A stretch of DNA of 64,000 nt from NCBI GenBank assembly GCA_033002965.1, contig JAURVB010000060.1, positions 44,348-108,347 of the forward strand, in the 5' to 3' direction. The stretch comes from Piper betle (lineage: Eukaryota > Streptophyta > Magnoliopsida > Piperales > Piperaceae). Positions 27,001-38,057 of the stretch are shown one piece after another. Each line of letters begins with the position of its first letter. Position 1 is the first letter of the stretch. Position numbers and translations under genes: made by a program. The notes under the pieces were generated by a model. It made no database searches and was not told the origin of the DNA. It saw nothing but the letters and a program-made list of their open reading frames with translations.

Positions 27001-27910
27001 GTAATACTCTTCTCTTGCTACTTGTAAATTAATCTCTGAGTTATTGTCTCCATGAAATATTTAGTCTGAGAATATCAAGTACTATGCCATGAGTGTGTTG
27101 GGCCCTAAGAATGATTGGTCAAATTCGGAAGATGTAGTATTCCTATACAGGTGAGATGCTTATTATTTACACTTCCATTTATGGTGCTTGCTGATTCTTG
27201 ATTAGCCTTGCTCTTGCATTTCCTTTTTGATTGCTGTGGCAGAGGCTTGTTAAATTTTCTGCATTGCTCTTTTTTATGAGAGTCATGGGAGCCACTATGT
27301 TTCCTGTTCTTTATCAAAGCCTCATTCCTGTGAAAAGTAATTTCTATTGAATTGTGGCTGTTTTAAAATTAATGAATTGATGTATTTTTTTCCCTTTCAG
27401 ACTTGTGTCTGGCCACGCCCTTCTGAGTTATGGTGGGTGGATTACTAAAAACAATCATTTACATACAGTAGATTGGTTATTCTATTTATTAATGTTTATG
27501 TCCCGTCCTCAGGTTTACATTGTGCCCAACTAGCTGGTGTGCCGTCCTTTCTGACCTCGGCTTGACATCTGAATTATAGTATGATAATTTATGATGACTG
27601 ACTTAATTTTATTCATAGGAGTCCTGGAAGAAGTTATTCGAAGAGCATGTCTTGTTTTGGAATCATTACAAGCCGATAATCAAATCACACGGTTATCCAC
27701 TGAAAGCATTGCAACAAGAGATGATCAGTACAAGGTAGAGACAATTTCCGAGGATTGGTTTGCATGAGGAAGTCTCTAATGTGCTATCATGTTTCTAATG
27801 CTAATCAATGTCAAATACAGCTTGCAGTGGCTAAGTTGTTGGAGTTTGACATATGCAGTGGCAACTTCAAACTATTCTTTCCAGAGATTTTCCCTTCCTT
27901 GTCCTTTTGA
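17277..27910 (+). CDS. MSH5: MutS homologue MSH5, complete, 34 exons
   Basis: MSH5 pairs with MSH4 as the MutSgamma clamp that stabilises meiotic recombination intermediates and promotes interfering crossovers. Exons: 17277-17363, 18391-18422, 18539-18633, 18771-18851, 18967-19039, 19548-19611, 19702-19856, 19967-20068, 20258-20285, 20353-20384, 20474-20531, 20630-20716, 20965-21021, 21934-22035, 22143-22187, 22310-22387, 23200-23250, 23382-23463, 23681-23754, 23873-23972, 24393-24489, 24573-24662, 24791-24855, 24974-25032, 25533-25609, 25688-25774, 26569-26630, 26750-26811, 26922-26975, 27065-27150, 27401-27432, 27513-27536, 27619-27734, 27821-27910. Phases close exactly, giving 2484 nt and 827 residues. 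Walker A GPNYSGKS lies at about residues 586-593 and Walker [11 protein letters not shown] near 660-669. The mid-region motifs [22 protein letters not shown] and [17 protein letters not shown] identify MSH5 rather than MSH4. Intron 22 starts with GC. Exon 1 is poorly conserved and its donor (AAA|GTCATG) is weak, so the start is the least certain part. Confidence 0.92.
23983..24037. repeat. CT/CA compound microsatellite in MSH5 intron 20
   Basis: About 15 CT/TC units run directly into about 10 CA units. A shorter CT run recurs near 24150-24168 at the end of the adjacent repeat unit. Confidence 0.9.
24043..24330. repeat. tandem duplication in MSH5 intron 20
   Basis: A ~110 bp block beginning ATGATACAAGGAGTAACC recurs with a period of about 178 bp (near 24049 and 24228). 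Both copies contain TTAGACATTGTAAGGTGGG and GATCTACAGACCTTCCTTTG. The copies differ at a few positions. Both are intronic, so the coding sequence is unaffected. Confidence 0.85.
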
Positions 27911-28741
27911 GGTTTGTTTTGCCCTTACATGCGAACTCATGTTTCACATCTTAGGTTGATACATGGTATATGTTTAAACCGTTAACACTTGCTGCGTTGT
28001 ATTGTTTATGTAGGGTTTTGTGACATAGTGATTTAAATGGAAAAGCGGTGAAGTCCATGACCCAAAATCTATGTCTACACTCTGCCTAACTGAGATATGG
28101 TTATAATGATGATGATGACGACGACGACGACTCTGATTAATGTGTTTCAGTTGGACGTATTAGTTCGGAGTTAAAGCTATCTTTAAGGTAAACGATAGGA
28201 TTTCATTATTCTCCCGTTGGATTAAGCAAACTGCTTGTTACATCATACATGAGGTTTTTTTTTTTGAAAAAAAAGGCACAGACACATACAATTTTGGCTC
28301 TTTATGCTAGTGAGTTTTAATATAATTAGCTCTAATTTGGTATTTTTAAGCAGTCATATTCGCCCATATGTGCAATTAATGTCGGAGGATTCTAACTTTG
28401 AAACTTAGAAACTCTGTAATATATATGGCAAACAGTAAATAGATTTTTAGATAATTAGCCATCGATGAGCAGATAAATGGAAGATTTTATTCAATAACAA
28501 GCCAATCTATTACAATTTTGGAAAAAGGTGAGCTTCGGCTTCAACATCTCCCTATCGTTATTCGCCTTACCATTAATTTTTATTTTAACTGGTTTGGAAC
28601 CCATGCTTGTTCAAATATATAAATAAATAAAGGTTCTGCGCGATTATTATATCCACTCATATCATATACTTTCATTATTTCTCATTGAACTGGGAGTGAT
28701 TATCAAGAATTCTATATGGATGAGCTATTGCCTGTAAACGG
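27911..28741. other. spacer between convergent MSH5 and glycine-rich gene
   Basis: This AT-rich spacer holds the 3' ends of both convergent genes. It contains a GATGAC/GACGAC trinucleotide run near 28108-28132 and a poly-T/poly-A pair at 28256-28275. No ORF of interest was seen. Confidence 0.5.
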
Positions 28742-29583
28742 TTAATTCCCTCCACCGCCAACACCGACGCCCTTGCCGACGCCAACACCCTGGCCTGACC
28801 CTGCTCCGATGCCAACACCAACACCTAACCCAATCCCAAACCCTCCACCAATGCCATGCCCACCTCCGAGACCGCCGCCTCCAGCTCCTCCACCAAGGCC
28901 GCCGCCGGCGCCGAAACCTCCACCTTGGCCTGATCCACCGCCGACTCCACCACCACCTCCACCGCCACCGCCACCGCCTCCGCCTCCGCCTCCTCCTACG
29001 CCACCCCCAACTCCTGCTCCGCCCCCAACACCAAATCCTCCACCGTGGCCGGACCCTCCTCCAACACCTCCCCCACCGCCTCCTCCGAACCCACCTCCAC
29101 CGCCAATACCACCACCAGCACCGCCGCCAACGCCCACACCAGCGCCGAACCCACCTCCATGTCCGGACCCTCCTCCCACTCCGCCGCCTCCTCCACCACC
29201 GCCTCCGAAGCCACCCCCACCACCAATGCCTCCTCCCCCTCTGAGTCCACCACCGGCGCCGAACCCTCCCCCTTGCCCCGACCCCCCACCGACACCGCCA
29301 CCTCCTCCTCCACCGAAACCGCCTCCTCCACCGACACCTCCTCCGCCCCCGGCGCCCAATCCCCACCAGCTCCAAATCCAGCTCCCTGGCCACCACCAGC
29401 TCCTCCTCCTCCTCCAAAACCACCACCACCTCCAAAACCACCGCCACGACCCTGGCCAAACCTCCTGCCGCCAAACCCACCAAGCAACTTCTCGTCGTTT
29501 ACATCTCCATCGACAAGAATGGCAATGCTGCATGCAAGAAGCAGCAGCAAAGGCAGGCATCTTCTTGCCGAAGCCATGGCCAT
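28742..29583 (-). CDS. glycine-rich cell-wall-type protein with one apparent frameshift
   Basis: Translation from 29583 begins MAMASARRCLPLLLLLACSI, a clear signal peptide, followed by DVNDEKLLGG and then Gly-rich repeats of the GGGFGGGGG, GGGSGQGGGFGAGGG and GGVGGG type. This composition is typical of secreted structural glycine-rich wall proteins. The start frame turns acidic near 29366, at a run of four Gs (GGTGGGGATTGG). Adding one G would continue the Gly-rich reading to the stop at 28742, giving roughly 280 residues ending GKGVGVGGGGN. The same homopolymer pattern occurs in the other two glycine-rich genes, so a sequence error is as likely as a true mutation. The large opposite-strand proline-rich frame is the antisense of Gly codons. 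Function beyond wall structure is not claimed. Confidence 0.7.
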
Positions 29584-29692
29584 TTGTTGTAATCACTGAT
29601 GATGGGAGTTAGCTGTTTCTCTTCTTTCAACCTAATAGAAGGATCACTTGCAAGCTCACCTGTTGGTAATACCTCCATGCTGATCGAGCTTT

Positions 29693-29705
29693 GAATATAT
29701 AGAGT
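29693..29705 (-). promoter_or_regulatory. putative TATA box of the minus-strand glycine-rich gene
   Basis: On the minus strand CTCTATATATTC lies about 115 bp upstream of the start codon at 29583, a plausible distance for a plant TATA box with a short leader. Confidence 0.5.
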
Positions 29706-30308
29706 GGTTCGTACGTTGCATGCATGCATTGGCAGTGATCCTTCCCCAAAAATTAGTGGTAGCAAGTCAAACGCGGATAATTAGAAACAGTTGAGGAGAT
29801 AGCCGAAATAATAAAGCATCAGTTAATGAGTGTCACAAGTTTTCATACCGGAGTCCAAAAGTCAAAGTCAACTCTTTGTATAAGAGGACTGATTCTTCCT
29901 CATTACAATTCGTCGACCTTAATTAATTGTTTTTTTTGTTCTTTGGAAGGCAACCTTATATATGGGTTAGTGCAGCCAACTGTTTTCTTCAAGGGCAGAA
30001 CTTTTGATCGGTTGAATTTGGGGGAAAATTGATCACTCGCATTCAATTGGCATAAATTGGTGTAATATCCAGATAGAATAAGAGTGGAAAATTGAAGTCA
30101 ACAAACTAATTTCTTTGTAAATGACTTAGTCTGGACTTCCCACATCGGCTTCAATTGGTGGCGAGCATCAAATCACGACGCTAGCTGCACCTGCACCGGT
30201 ACCTATTTAGTAGATGCATTATTTTGCTTTGCTTAGTTATCTATCGACAAAAAACCACGAACTATACTTTTATTTTTCATAAGTGAGTTAAAATCAAACA
30301 ATCTTGAT

Positions 30309-30605
30309 TAGGTGGTCTCCCAAGCCATTCTGACATGTTTATTATTGGCTGTCAGGTCCATTCTGACATGTTTATTATTGTCTCTCAAGCCATTCTGACA
30401 TGTCTATTATTGTCTTTATTGTCTTTCAGGCTATTCTGACATGTTTATTATTGTCTCCTAGGTTCATTCTGACATGTCTATTATTGGCTCTCAGGTCCAT
30501 TCTAACATGTTCATTCTGACATGTCCATTATTGGCTGTCAGGTCCATTCCGACATGTCCATTAACAAAAGGCTGTCAGGTCCAGGTCCATTCTGACATGT
30601 CCATT
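30309..30605. repeat. minisatellite, about 36 bp unit
   Basis: About eight imperfect units share CCATTCTGACATGT followed by TTATTATTGTCT or TCCATTATTGGCT and then CAGGT. The last units are shortened. It lies in the segment present in unit A but not in unit B. Confidence 0.85.
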
Positions 30606-30738
30606 AACAAAACAACTAAGCAATTCAAAGAATCCCAATAATTCTTGCCAGTCGAAGGATGAAGCAAAGCAGCACACCCACAACAAAACAAACACGACCC
30701 CAAAGACTCGCAGCAGTTCATACCAAGCAGTCGAGCAT

Positions 30739-30874
30739 GCAAGAATCATAATGGAAACAAATAAGATGAGGGACGAAAAACTCACACAAAAATGGGGAGG
30801 TCGCCTGCAAGAATCATAATGGAAACAAATAAGATGAGGGACGAAAAACTCACACAAAAATGGGGAGGTCGCCT
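30739..30874. repeat. 68 bp perfect or near-perfect tandem duplication
   Basis: The block starting GCAAGAATCATAATGGAAAC and ending GGGGAGGTCGCCTG occurs at 30739-30806 and again at 30807-30874 with no visible difference, implying a recent duplication. A minus-strand open frame of 124 codons (30561-30935) spans it but resembles no known protein. Confidence 0.85.
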
Positions 30875-31190
30875 GGGACGGAGAGGAGGCAAGAAGAATT
30901 TGACTGCTAGGTAAAAGTTCCCCCCCCCCCCTCAACGATCCCCTCCTCCTGCATATATATACACTTCAACCATTCCCTACATTAAATTCTCATACCCCAT
31001 CATCCATAGGTATTTCCTAGGTTTAACGAACCCCTTCATTAAATTCTCACGCCCCATCATCTATTCATGAATAGGTATTTTCTAAATGACCTTAAGTTGA
31101 ACCATGACCGGTCGACTTGATAACCAACCATATTGGTTTATCGATATTTATTTTATAATATTTAGGTTCAAGTTTTGTAATAAAAATCAT

Positions 31191-32260
31191 GATTTTTAAA
31201 ATCTATTTTTGTGCCACATATTTTTCATGGTTTTGCATAGACTAGGTCATACTACATATAATATACTAACGTCGCCTAAGTACTTCACAAATTAATTATA
31301 ACTGTAGCTGTCTTTTTTTAAAAAAGCATTGTCTTGATAATACGTGAAATAAGGGTCATCGTATACATTTCACATAAATCTATATAATTACATATAATCT
31401 AGAATCCTTAATGTATTCACCGAATTATGGATAAGAATAACGAAAAAATTATTTAATTGTCCCCAAATATGCATATTGATTATGGAGTAAAATTCTTAGC
31501 CATGACAAACGATGGAAGCCGAGTACAAATTAAATGGAGTATGTGTATGCACTAACTATATTTCTGCTGAGAAATATATCTTGGTGGAGTTGTTTCCAGC
31601 TACATGTGGATATATATATATATATCCAGATTTCATTGTCATTGCCAAGTTTGCCCTAGCTTTTGTGTGGACAAGCTTAAGCTGCTTACTCAGTTGGATG
31701 GATGTTCATATTAAAGTTTGGAGCCGCGGACATCAATTTGTCGACTCGCATTATTTCAAAAGATGTGATCAGACGTATACACGGTAAAGACCGTTTCCAA
31801 GCTCCATCCTAATTGGCAGGACCAGCCAAGTTGTACCACCGACAGCTCCAATACTCTACAGTAGTACTACACTTGTTGTATGATCATAAATATGTGAAAT
31901 GTGCGGGATAGGAAAAAAATATGAAATACATGAAGCAAATGACACTACACCCAACTCGTAATGAACTGTAGGATGAGCAGTCGAGAAATTGCAGACTAGG
32001 GTTTCGCATATATAGTAGATTTATATCATTACTGGAATCAAGCTAGCTAAACATTGCATCATGCAAAATGGTGAATCAACAGTGCCGGCATCAAGCACTC
32101 GGTTTGACTTGTTATGTGCCGTCATTAAATTTCTTTCACATCACCTCAACTGCTCATACCCGCCCCATGAGCATGCACCTTAAATGCATCCTGTACTCTA
32201 AACTAAAGAAGCATTTGATCCATTATCTCTTTCCACTCATCCTTATCAAACAAAGTAATC
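31191..32260. other. upstream region of glycine-rich gene A
   Basis: About 1 kb of AT-rich sequence is shared with unit B (about 41390-42590), for example GGTCATACTACATATAATATAC and the segment around AAATGGAGTATGTGTATGCAC. Retention in both units marks it as promoter-side flank. A short TA run lies near 31610-31625. No separate gene is supported. Confidence 0.5.
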
Positions 32261-32267
32261 AATGCGC

Positions 32268-32278
32268 ATCTATAAATG
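32268..32278 (+). promoter_or_regulatory. putative TATA box of glycine-rich gene A
   Basis: TCTATAAATGAG lies about 70 bp upstream of the ATG at 32342. Copy B has ATCTATATATGAG at the same place (about 42598). Confidence 0.6.
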
Positions 32279-32341
32279 AGACGAGATCAATGAGGGGAGG
32301 AGCAGAGCAGAGTGAGGTAGGAGGCCATCTTATCAAACAAT

Positions 32342-33606
32342 ATGGGCTATGACCACGGCATGATCAAATGGCTACCAGCCGCAGTGATGCTTCTGGTCTT
32401 ATGTACTATGGTGGCGGAGTTGAGTGCAACTAAGGTGACCGAATATGGAGATGATTATGGGTACCCGGGAGGTGGCAGGTACGGTCCCAGAGACTGCCGG
32501 TATAGGCGGTGGGGTTGCGGGGGTAGCCGATTTGGAGGTGGTCCCAGTGGAAGGTATAGGGGAGGCCCCGGATACGGTGGAGGTCCGGGATACGGTGGCG
32601 GCCCAGGTTATGGTGGAGGTCCGGGATATGGTGGTGGCGGTGGGCTAGGAGGGGGTGGTGGACTTGGAGGTGGACGCGGTGGTGGTCTTGGAGGTGGTGT
32701 TGGCGGCGGGGGTGGACTAGGAGGAGGTGGTGGACTTGGAGGTGGAGGAGGTGGTGGGCTAGGTGGTGGTGGTGGACTTGGAGGCGGCCATGGCGGTGGT
32801 CTTGGAGGTGGTGTTGGTGGCGGGGGGACTTGGAGGTGGAGGAGGCGGTGGACTAGGTGGTGGTGGTGGTGGTGGACTTGGAGGCGGCGTAAGTGGTGGG
32901 GGAGGACTAGGAGGAGGAGCTGGTGGTGGATTAGGAGGTGGAGCTGGTGGTGGTGGTGGGTTTGGTGGAGGCGGTGGAGCCGGCGGTGGACATGGCGGAG
33001 GTTTTGGGGCCGGTGTCGGTGGCGGAGCAGGAGGTGGTGTTGGAGGAGGTGGTGGTTTTGGCGGCGGCGGCGGCGGGGTGGAGCCGGTGGTCATGGCGGA
33101 GGTTTCGGTGCCGGCGTTGGTGGGGGAACGGGCGGAGGTGTCGGAGGCGGCGGCGGTTTCGGAGGCGGCGGAGGTGGTGGAGTCGGAGGAGGACACGGCG
33201 GAGGATTCGGAGCTGGTGTTGGTGGCGGTGGGGGGGCGCCGGTGGAGTAGGTGGTGGAGGTGGCTTTGGAGGAGGTGGCGGCGGTGGAGTTGGTGGTGGT
33301 CATGGTGGGGGATTCGGTGTAGGTGTCGGAGGAGGATCGGGTGGGGGTCTGGGAGGCGGCGGAGGTGGAGGCGGAGGCGGCAGCGGCGTTGGCGGACTGG
33401 GAGGAGGACAGGGTGGTGGATTTGGTGCAGGAGGTGGTGGAGCTGGTCTAGGAGGAGGTGCTGGTGGTGGTCTTGGAGGCGGCCATGGGATTGGTGGGGG
33501 CATAGGAGTTGGGATCGGCGTCGGAGTCGGAATAGGCGTCGGCGGGGGTAAGGGTGTAGGCGTCGGCGCCGGTTCCGGCGGCGGTGTTGGTGGTGGTAGA
33601 CACTGA
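32342..33606 (+). CDS. secreted glycine-rich protein, copy A, several apparent frameshifts
   Basis: The reading begins MGYDHGMIKWLPAAVMLL, continuing as a hydrophobic signal segment to about residue 29. A Tyr/Asp-rich stretch (TEYGDDYGYPGGG), a Cys-containing patch (RDCRYRRWGCGG) and long Gly-rich repeats with GPGYGGGP and HGGGFGAGVGGG motifs follow. A wall-associated structural role fits the family. The Gly-rich frame changes three times: near 32828, near 33080 and near 33235. Compared with copy B, each break lies at a G run that is short by one or two bases. Taken literally the product would stop at 33250 and contain a Trp/Arg-rich segment. If corrected, it runs to the TGA at 33604-33606 (end GGGVGGGRH), about 420 residues. 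It could be a pseudogene or an intact gene with sequence errors. Confidence 0.65.
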
Positions 33607-34092
33607 TCACCACCACCACCATGCAAATTATGCATGAGCATAATATTGCATGCAAATGTTTTTACGTGAAAATTTAAACAAGTGAGAAATGTTTGTGTTT
33701 TTTCCCGCTCTTTAGTTCAAAGTATATTTGTGATTTAGGGTTTCATTTGGTTGTATTACAAGATGGGTATAAAGTGCTCGGCGAATTAATTGTGTAATTT
33801 ACCATTACCTTATACTGTCAACTCGAATACATAAAACCTTTGGTCCAAATAATTAATTTGATTTCATGAATACGTTCACTAGCTGAGATGGATGGAAGTA
33901 GCATTGACAGTAAAGACTAGTATTTGTAAGAAAAAAACTAATGACACTTTTAGTTGACTCAAGTTAACAATATTTGTGGAAAAAAATTTATTGACCATCT
34001 TATTATAAAAGCGGTTGACCAATGAAAGTAATCTTAAAAATATCACTCTTTTCTTTGAAAGACAAAATCACTCTATTGTGATTTGAATGGTA

Positions 34093-34160
34093 AGCAATTA
34101 TGTATAAATAATAACAACAATAATAATAATAATTATTATTATTATTAATTTGGGAGGGTA

Positions 34161-34202
<42 letters not shown>

Positions 34203-34679
34203 CTCAATTTAATATTAACTTTAAGATTACAAGGATGGTTGTTTAAAATTATACGGATGGTGCATAATAGGGACAACAAAAATCGATTTTCTCCTATTTA
34301 TCATTAATTTTTATTTATTATTACTAATATTTTCTTTTAAGGACAAGTTCCTGTAAACTAATATAGAAGCTATAACAGTAATTAAAACTTAAAAATAGAT
34401 GCTCGAATTTTTGCCTTACGAAGGCAACATAATTGAGTTGCAAATAAGGACGTAGCTTATTATGAGATTGCTTAATTTAATATCAAGAGTAACACGAGTA
34501 AAATATACCAGCATTTGATCAGAATAAGGTAATCAATAACGTACAATTTTTATATTCATGCCAATTATCTATAAGGAAAGAAGGCATTCGATTGTTACAA
34601 ATATTTGACATATGAATTTCTAGATATATATATGATCATATATATAGAGAAATACATGAATTAATATATATTAACTGAC
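34093..34679. other. AT-rich spacer between unit A and the inverted right arm
   Basis: It contains an AATAATAATTATTATTATTA inverted trinucleotide run near 34115-34146 and an (AT)n microsatellite at about 34163-34198. No gene is seen. This is the only sequence between the end of duplication unit A and the start of the inverted right arm. Confidence 0.6.
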
Positions 34680-37021
34680 AATTCTATCCAACTGTTATTA
34701 TCTGCCTCGGAAGTCATTGTCCGGATTCCGACCGAGCTCAATTTATTCACAAGTAAAAAATTAGTATTTGAGCTATTTTTTTCTGTTTTGAAAAAAATAA
34801 TAACAAATAATCATAATTGATTCTCTCTTCTTCTTTTTTGCCCCGAGATGAGATTGACGCTCTTTGAGCTCGCAACGAGCTAATATAAACTAACCTACTT
34901 AAAACAGTGGATCAAATCTCTCCCTTGTTGTTACTTTAAAAAAACTACTCAGTCAAACATATGATTCAAACATTGCAAACTAATGAGTAATGACTAGTGA
35001 AGCTTTAAACCGGAAAGCATGCCACCAGCAAATCAGTTCAGGGAAAAAAAGGGTGAAACATACTAAGGGCAGCGAGGCTGTCTGGAGCTCAGCAAGAAGA
35101 TTGTTGCAAATGAACCTGCTCGAGCATATAAATAAGAAAGAGAGACGCCATAAGATAGAAAAAATGTACAAAATAAAAAACGGTACAAGGTGTTTAGAGC
35201 TGGAGGCACTCTCATCCATAAAACTTTTGGGAATGGACTCGAGAGAATGATCCAAAATTCAAGCTCGTCACAGAAAATGCGAATAATTAGGCTATGTAAA
35301 GGAAACCAAAAAAAAACACACCCATTTTAGACAGTAGCCAGTAAAATCTCATAACAAAACTATCTAGACGAGGCGGTGAGACGTGGGTAGAGTGAGGAAT
35401 GCTCATAACTATATATGACATCAGTAAAAGAAAATACCTACGTATCCTTCCAGCCTAACATAATTATATTTACAAAGTCACGATTCTGATCGAGATAACA
35501 AGTATTAACTCGATCAGGGAGTTATCTGTATACAGCTAAGCCAGTAGCCACTGCCTCCAAGAACAGAAGCTGCAAAAACACGACATAAAAATTGTACAAT
35601 GACAAATTACAGTAAACTTCAACCTTGTCGAACTTACATTTACAGTTTTTAGCTCGAAATTATTATAGTTGCAGCGAAACAAAAAAGGCTTAATAAAGCC
35701 AAGACCCTCTCTCTCGCATAAATCCCATCTCATCAGTTGAATGAATATGCTTAACTTTCATTAGATTGTTTATGATGTAATAACACACATTATCATCATA
35801 GCCACGGTTCACTAAATCCATTATAACCAATCAACAATCAGTGCCAGGTGGTAAAAACCTTAATAACAACCACTTGCATTATCCAAACAGAAACAAATGC
35901 CCGTGAAAACTACAAGCACTTTTAGTATCAAAGACTAGGGATTAAAAGTTACAAAACAAGACCAAAAAAAAGCCGCTCTTAAAATTGATTAATGGAGACA
36001 AAAAAATCAGCTTCTATAGTGTCATATGGTTCAATAAACCGTAAAATGTACAGCATCAACAAGTTGCACAGTACAAAGCGTAGAGGGCCTAGCGGCAAAC
36101 AAGATGGAAAAGCCACGCCATGGGTAAGAACTCCATCATCAACAGCATATGTACGTCGCACTAGCAAACCTGTGATTGGTCTGGTAAAAATCTTTCTTAT
36201 CATCAGAAACTTGTTGCAAAGAAATCCCTGAGAGGTGCTAACTCCATCATTTGAGAATTTCACAGTGGCAACCATCTCAAACTCTTTATCAAATTCCGGA
36301 TCATCCAGATCCACAGACATTCGAGCTCTTAGCTTACCAGGCGGACCTTTCAAAGGAACCTCGTCGATGTGCCATCTTAGTTCTTTTTCCGCCCTACTCA
36401 AAACAGCTCGAGGAGACACATTCAGAAGGGTAGGATCCACAGGTAGCTTTAAAACAATATCAACACTGGTCAGAGGAGTCGATAACTCAGGATTCGAAGC
36501 ATACTGCACCATCTCAGAGAGGAAGCTCCCACTTAAACGATTAATCAGGCGCACCCGCAATGGAATTGGAACAAACCGTGGCTGCAAGCCATACTTCACA
36601 ACAGGCGTAGGGTTTTCCGAGTGAGAAGATCGAATATGAAACAATCCATTCCCGAGACTGCTTACATGAGAACTTTCCATAACACATCTTTTGATCTCAG
36701 CAGTACCATCCAGTTTGAATGAAAAATCTGTTTCATTTGTAGGCGAATCTTTTGGTGGAGGCAATGTTTTCAAATACACTACTCCCCGCAATCCCACTCT
36801 TGCAAGCAACGATTCTCTGAACTCTGCACTGATCTCTTCCACAATATATAGCTCTGGCCCCTTCTTCTCTGCTGTTTTGCTCACAAGCAGATTTTCAAGA
36901 GGAGCATCAGGAGCAGCAGCAGCTTTGGTGCCTTGTTCAGTATTTAAAAGGTCAAGCTCATTGAGACGTGAGTCTGGTTTCGTCACTTTGGTAGTGCCAA
37001 CAAACTCAAATGGATCCAATC

Positions 37022-38057
37022 TGTTAGGCCTTTTAGGCTCCCACTCGAGCTCCGAAATTAGTGTTGGGTCTTTCGTGCTCTAAAAATGGATTTTAAAAAA
37101 TTAAAGGAAACTTGCAATATGTGTCGTATGCCTCTCTTAATCAAAAAACTAGCTCAAGGAATAAGGCTTTCTCATTAACATATATACAAGTCACCAACCA
37201 TCTCTACGACCAATACGAGACAAACCCAATGATTCTCTTTCACACATCGGGTGTGGCCCAAAACTATCATCATCTGACACACTCCTCTTAAATTAGACGG
37301 CATTCATATGGCAAACTCCTCTTCAAATCATTAGGTGAAACCCACGAAAGAAACAACGACAATTGGCCGGCGCCCAAAACTATCATCATCTGACATACTC
37401 CCCTTAAATTAGATGGCACCCATCTGACAAACTCCTCTTCAAATCATCAGGTGGAGCCCAAACCTGGCTCAAACTTGGCTCCCATCTAGCAAACTCTTCT
37501 TCAAATCATTAGGTGAAACCCACAAAGGAAACAACGACAATTGGTCGGTGCCCAAAATTTTTATCATCTGACACACTCCCCTTAAATCAGACGGCACCTA
37601 TCTGACAAACTCCTCTTTAAATCATTAGGTGGAACCTAAACCTGGGTCAAACTTAGCTCCCATCTGGCAAACTTCTCTTCAAATTATTAGGTGGAACCCA
37701 TAAAGGAAACAACGATAATCGACCGACGCCCAAAACTATCATCATCTGACACACTTCCCTTAAATCAGACGGCACCCATCTGGCAAACTCCTCTTCAAAT
37801 CATTAGGTGGAACCCAAACCTGGCTCAAACTTGGCTCTGATACCACTTGTTAGACCGTTTGGGCCCCCACCTAAACTTTGAAACTACTGTTGGGCCTTTC
37901 GGACCCCTAAAAGGGACTTTAAAAAACTAAAGAAAACTCACAATAAGTGATATAAGCTTCTCTTAATCCAAAAGCTAACTGAATAAATAAGGCTTTCCCA
38001 TTAGCCTATATACAAATTACCAACAACTTCTACGACCGATGTGAGACAAACCCAATA
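37022..38057 (-). mobile_element. TRIM retrotransposon (1.04 kb, 210 bp LTRs)
   Basis: The two LTRs are 37022-37231 and 37848-38057. Both begin TGTTAG on the plus strand and end near GAGACAAACCCAAT. On the minus strand the element reads 5' LTR (38057-37848), two bases, then TGGTATCAGAGC at 37845-37834, the primer-binding site complementary to initiator methionine tRNA. A ~600 bp internal region without coding capacity follows, and then a purine-rich tract (GTGTGAAAGAGAA) before the 3' LTR. The target-site duplication CAATC is perfect (37017-37021 and 38058-38062) and its single copy is present at the matching site in the intact TML. The LTRs differ at many positions, so the insertion is not recent. 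Size, absence of ORFs and the LTR start containing GTCTCACATCGG are typical of terminal-repeat retrotransposons in miniature. Confidence 0.88.
37290..37830. repeat. internal tandem repeats of the TRIM element
   Basis: Between the LTRs, blocks sharing AAACTATCATCATCTGACA, CAAACTCCTCTTCAAATCATTAGGTG and GAAACAACGACAATTGG recur three to four times at about 180 bp spacing. They explain most of the internal length. Confidence 0.8.

Larger units (their letters stand above)
29780..34092. repeat. glycine-rich gene duplication unit A (direct copy of 40875-44434)
   Basis: Unit A starts near ATTAGAAACAGTTGAGGAG and ends near CTCTATTGTGATTTGAATGG. Unit B at 40875-44434 has the same order: 5' flank with GCATTATTTTGCTTTGCTTAG, the AT-rich upstream region, TATA box, gene and 3' flank. 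Unit A carries about 0.9 kb of extra sequence (about 30250-31190) that is absent from B. The two units are in direct orientation but separated by the inverted TML-COQ6 block. Confidence 0.85.

Noticed and set aside
28773..29612. Long proline-rich ORF antisense to the glycine-rich gene (extensin-like appearance)
   Set aside because: It is the complement of Gly codons; it has no signal peptide and no SPPPP-Tyr extensin repeat.
32759..33655. Antisense Pro/His-rich ORFs over glycine-rich copies A and B
   Set aside because: These are shadow frames of the Gly-rich coding repeats; the sense strand has signal peptide, TATA box and stop.
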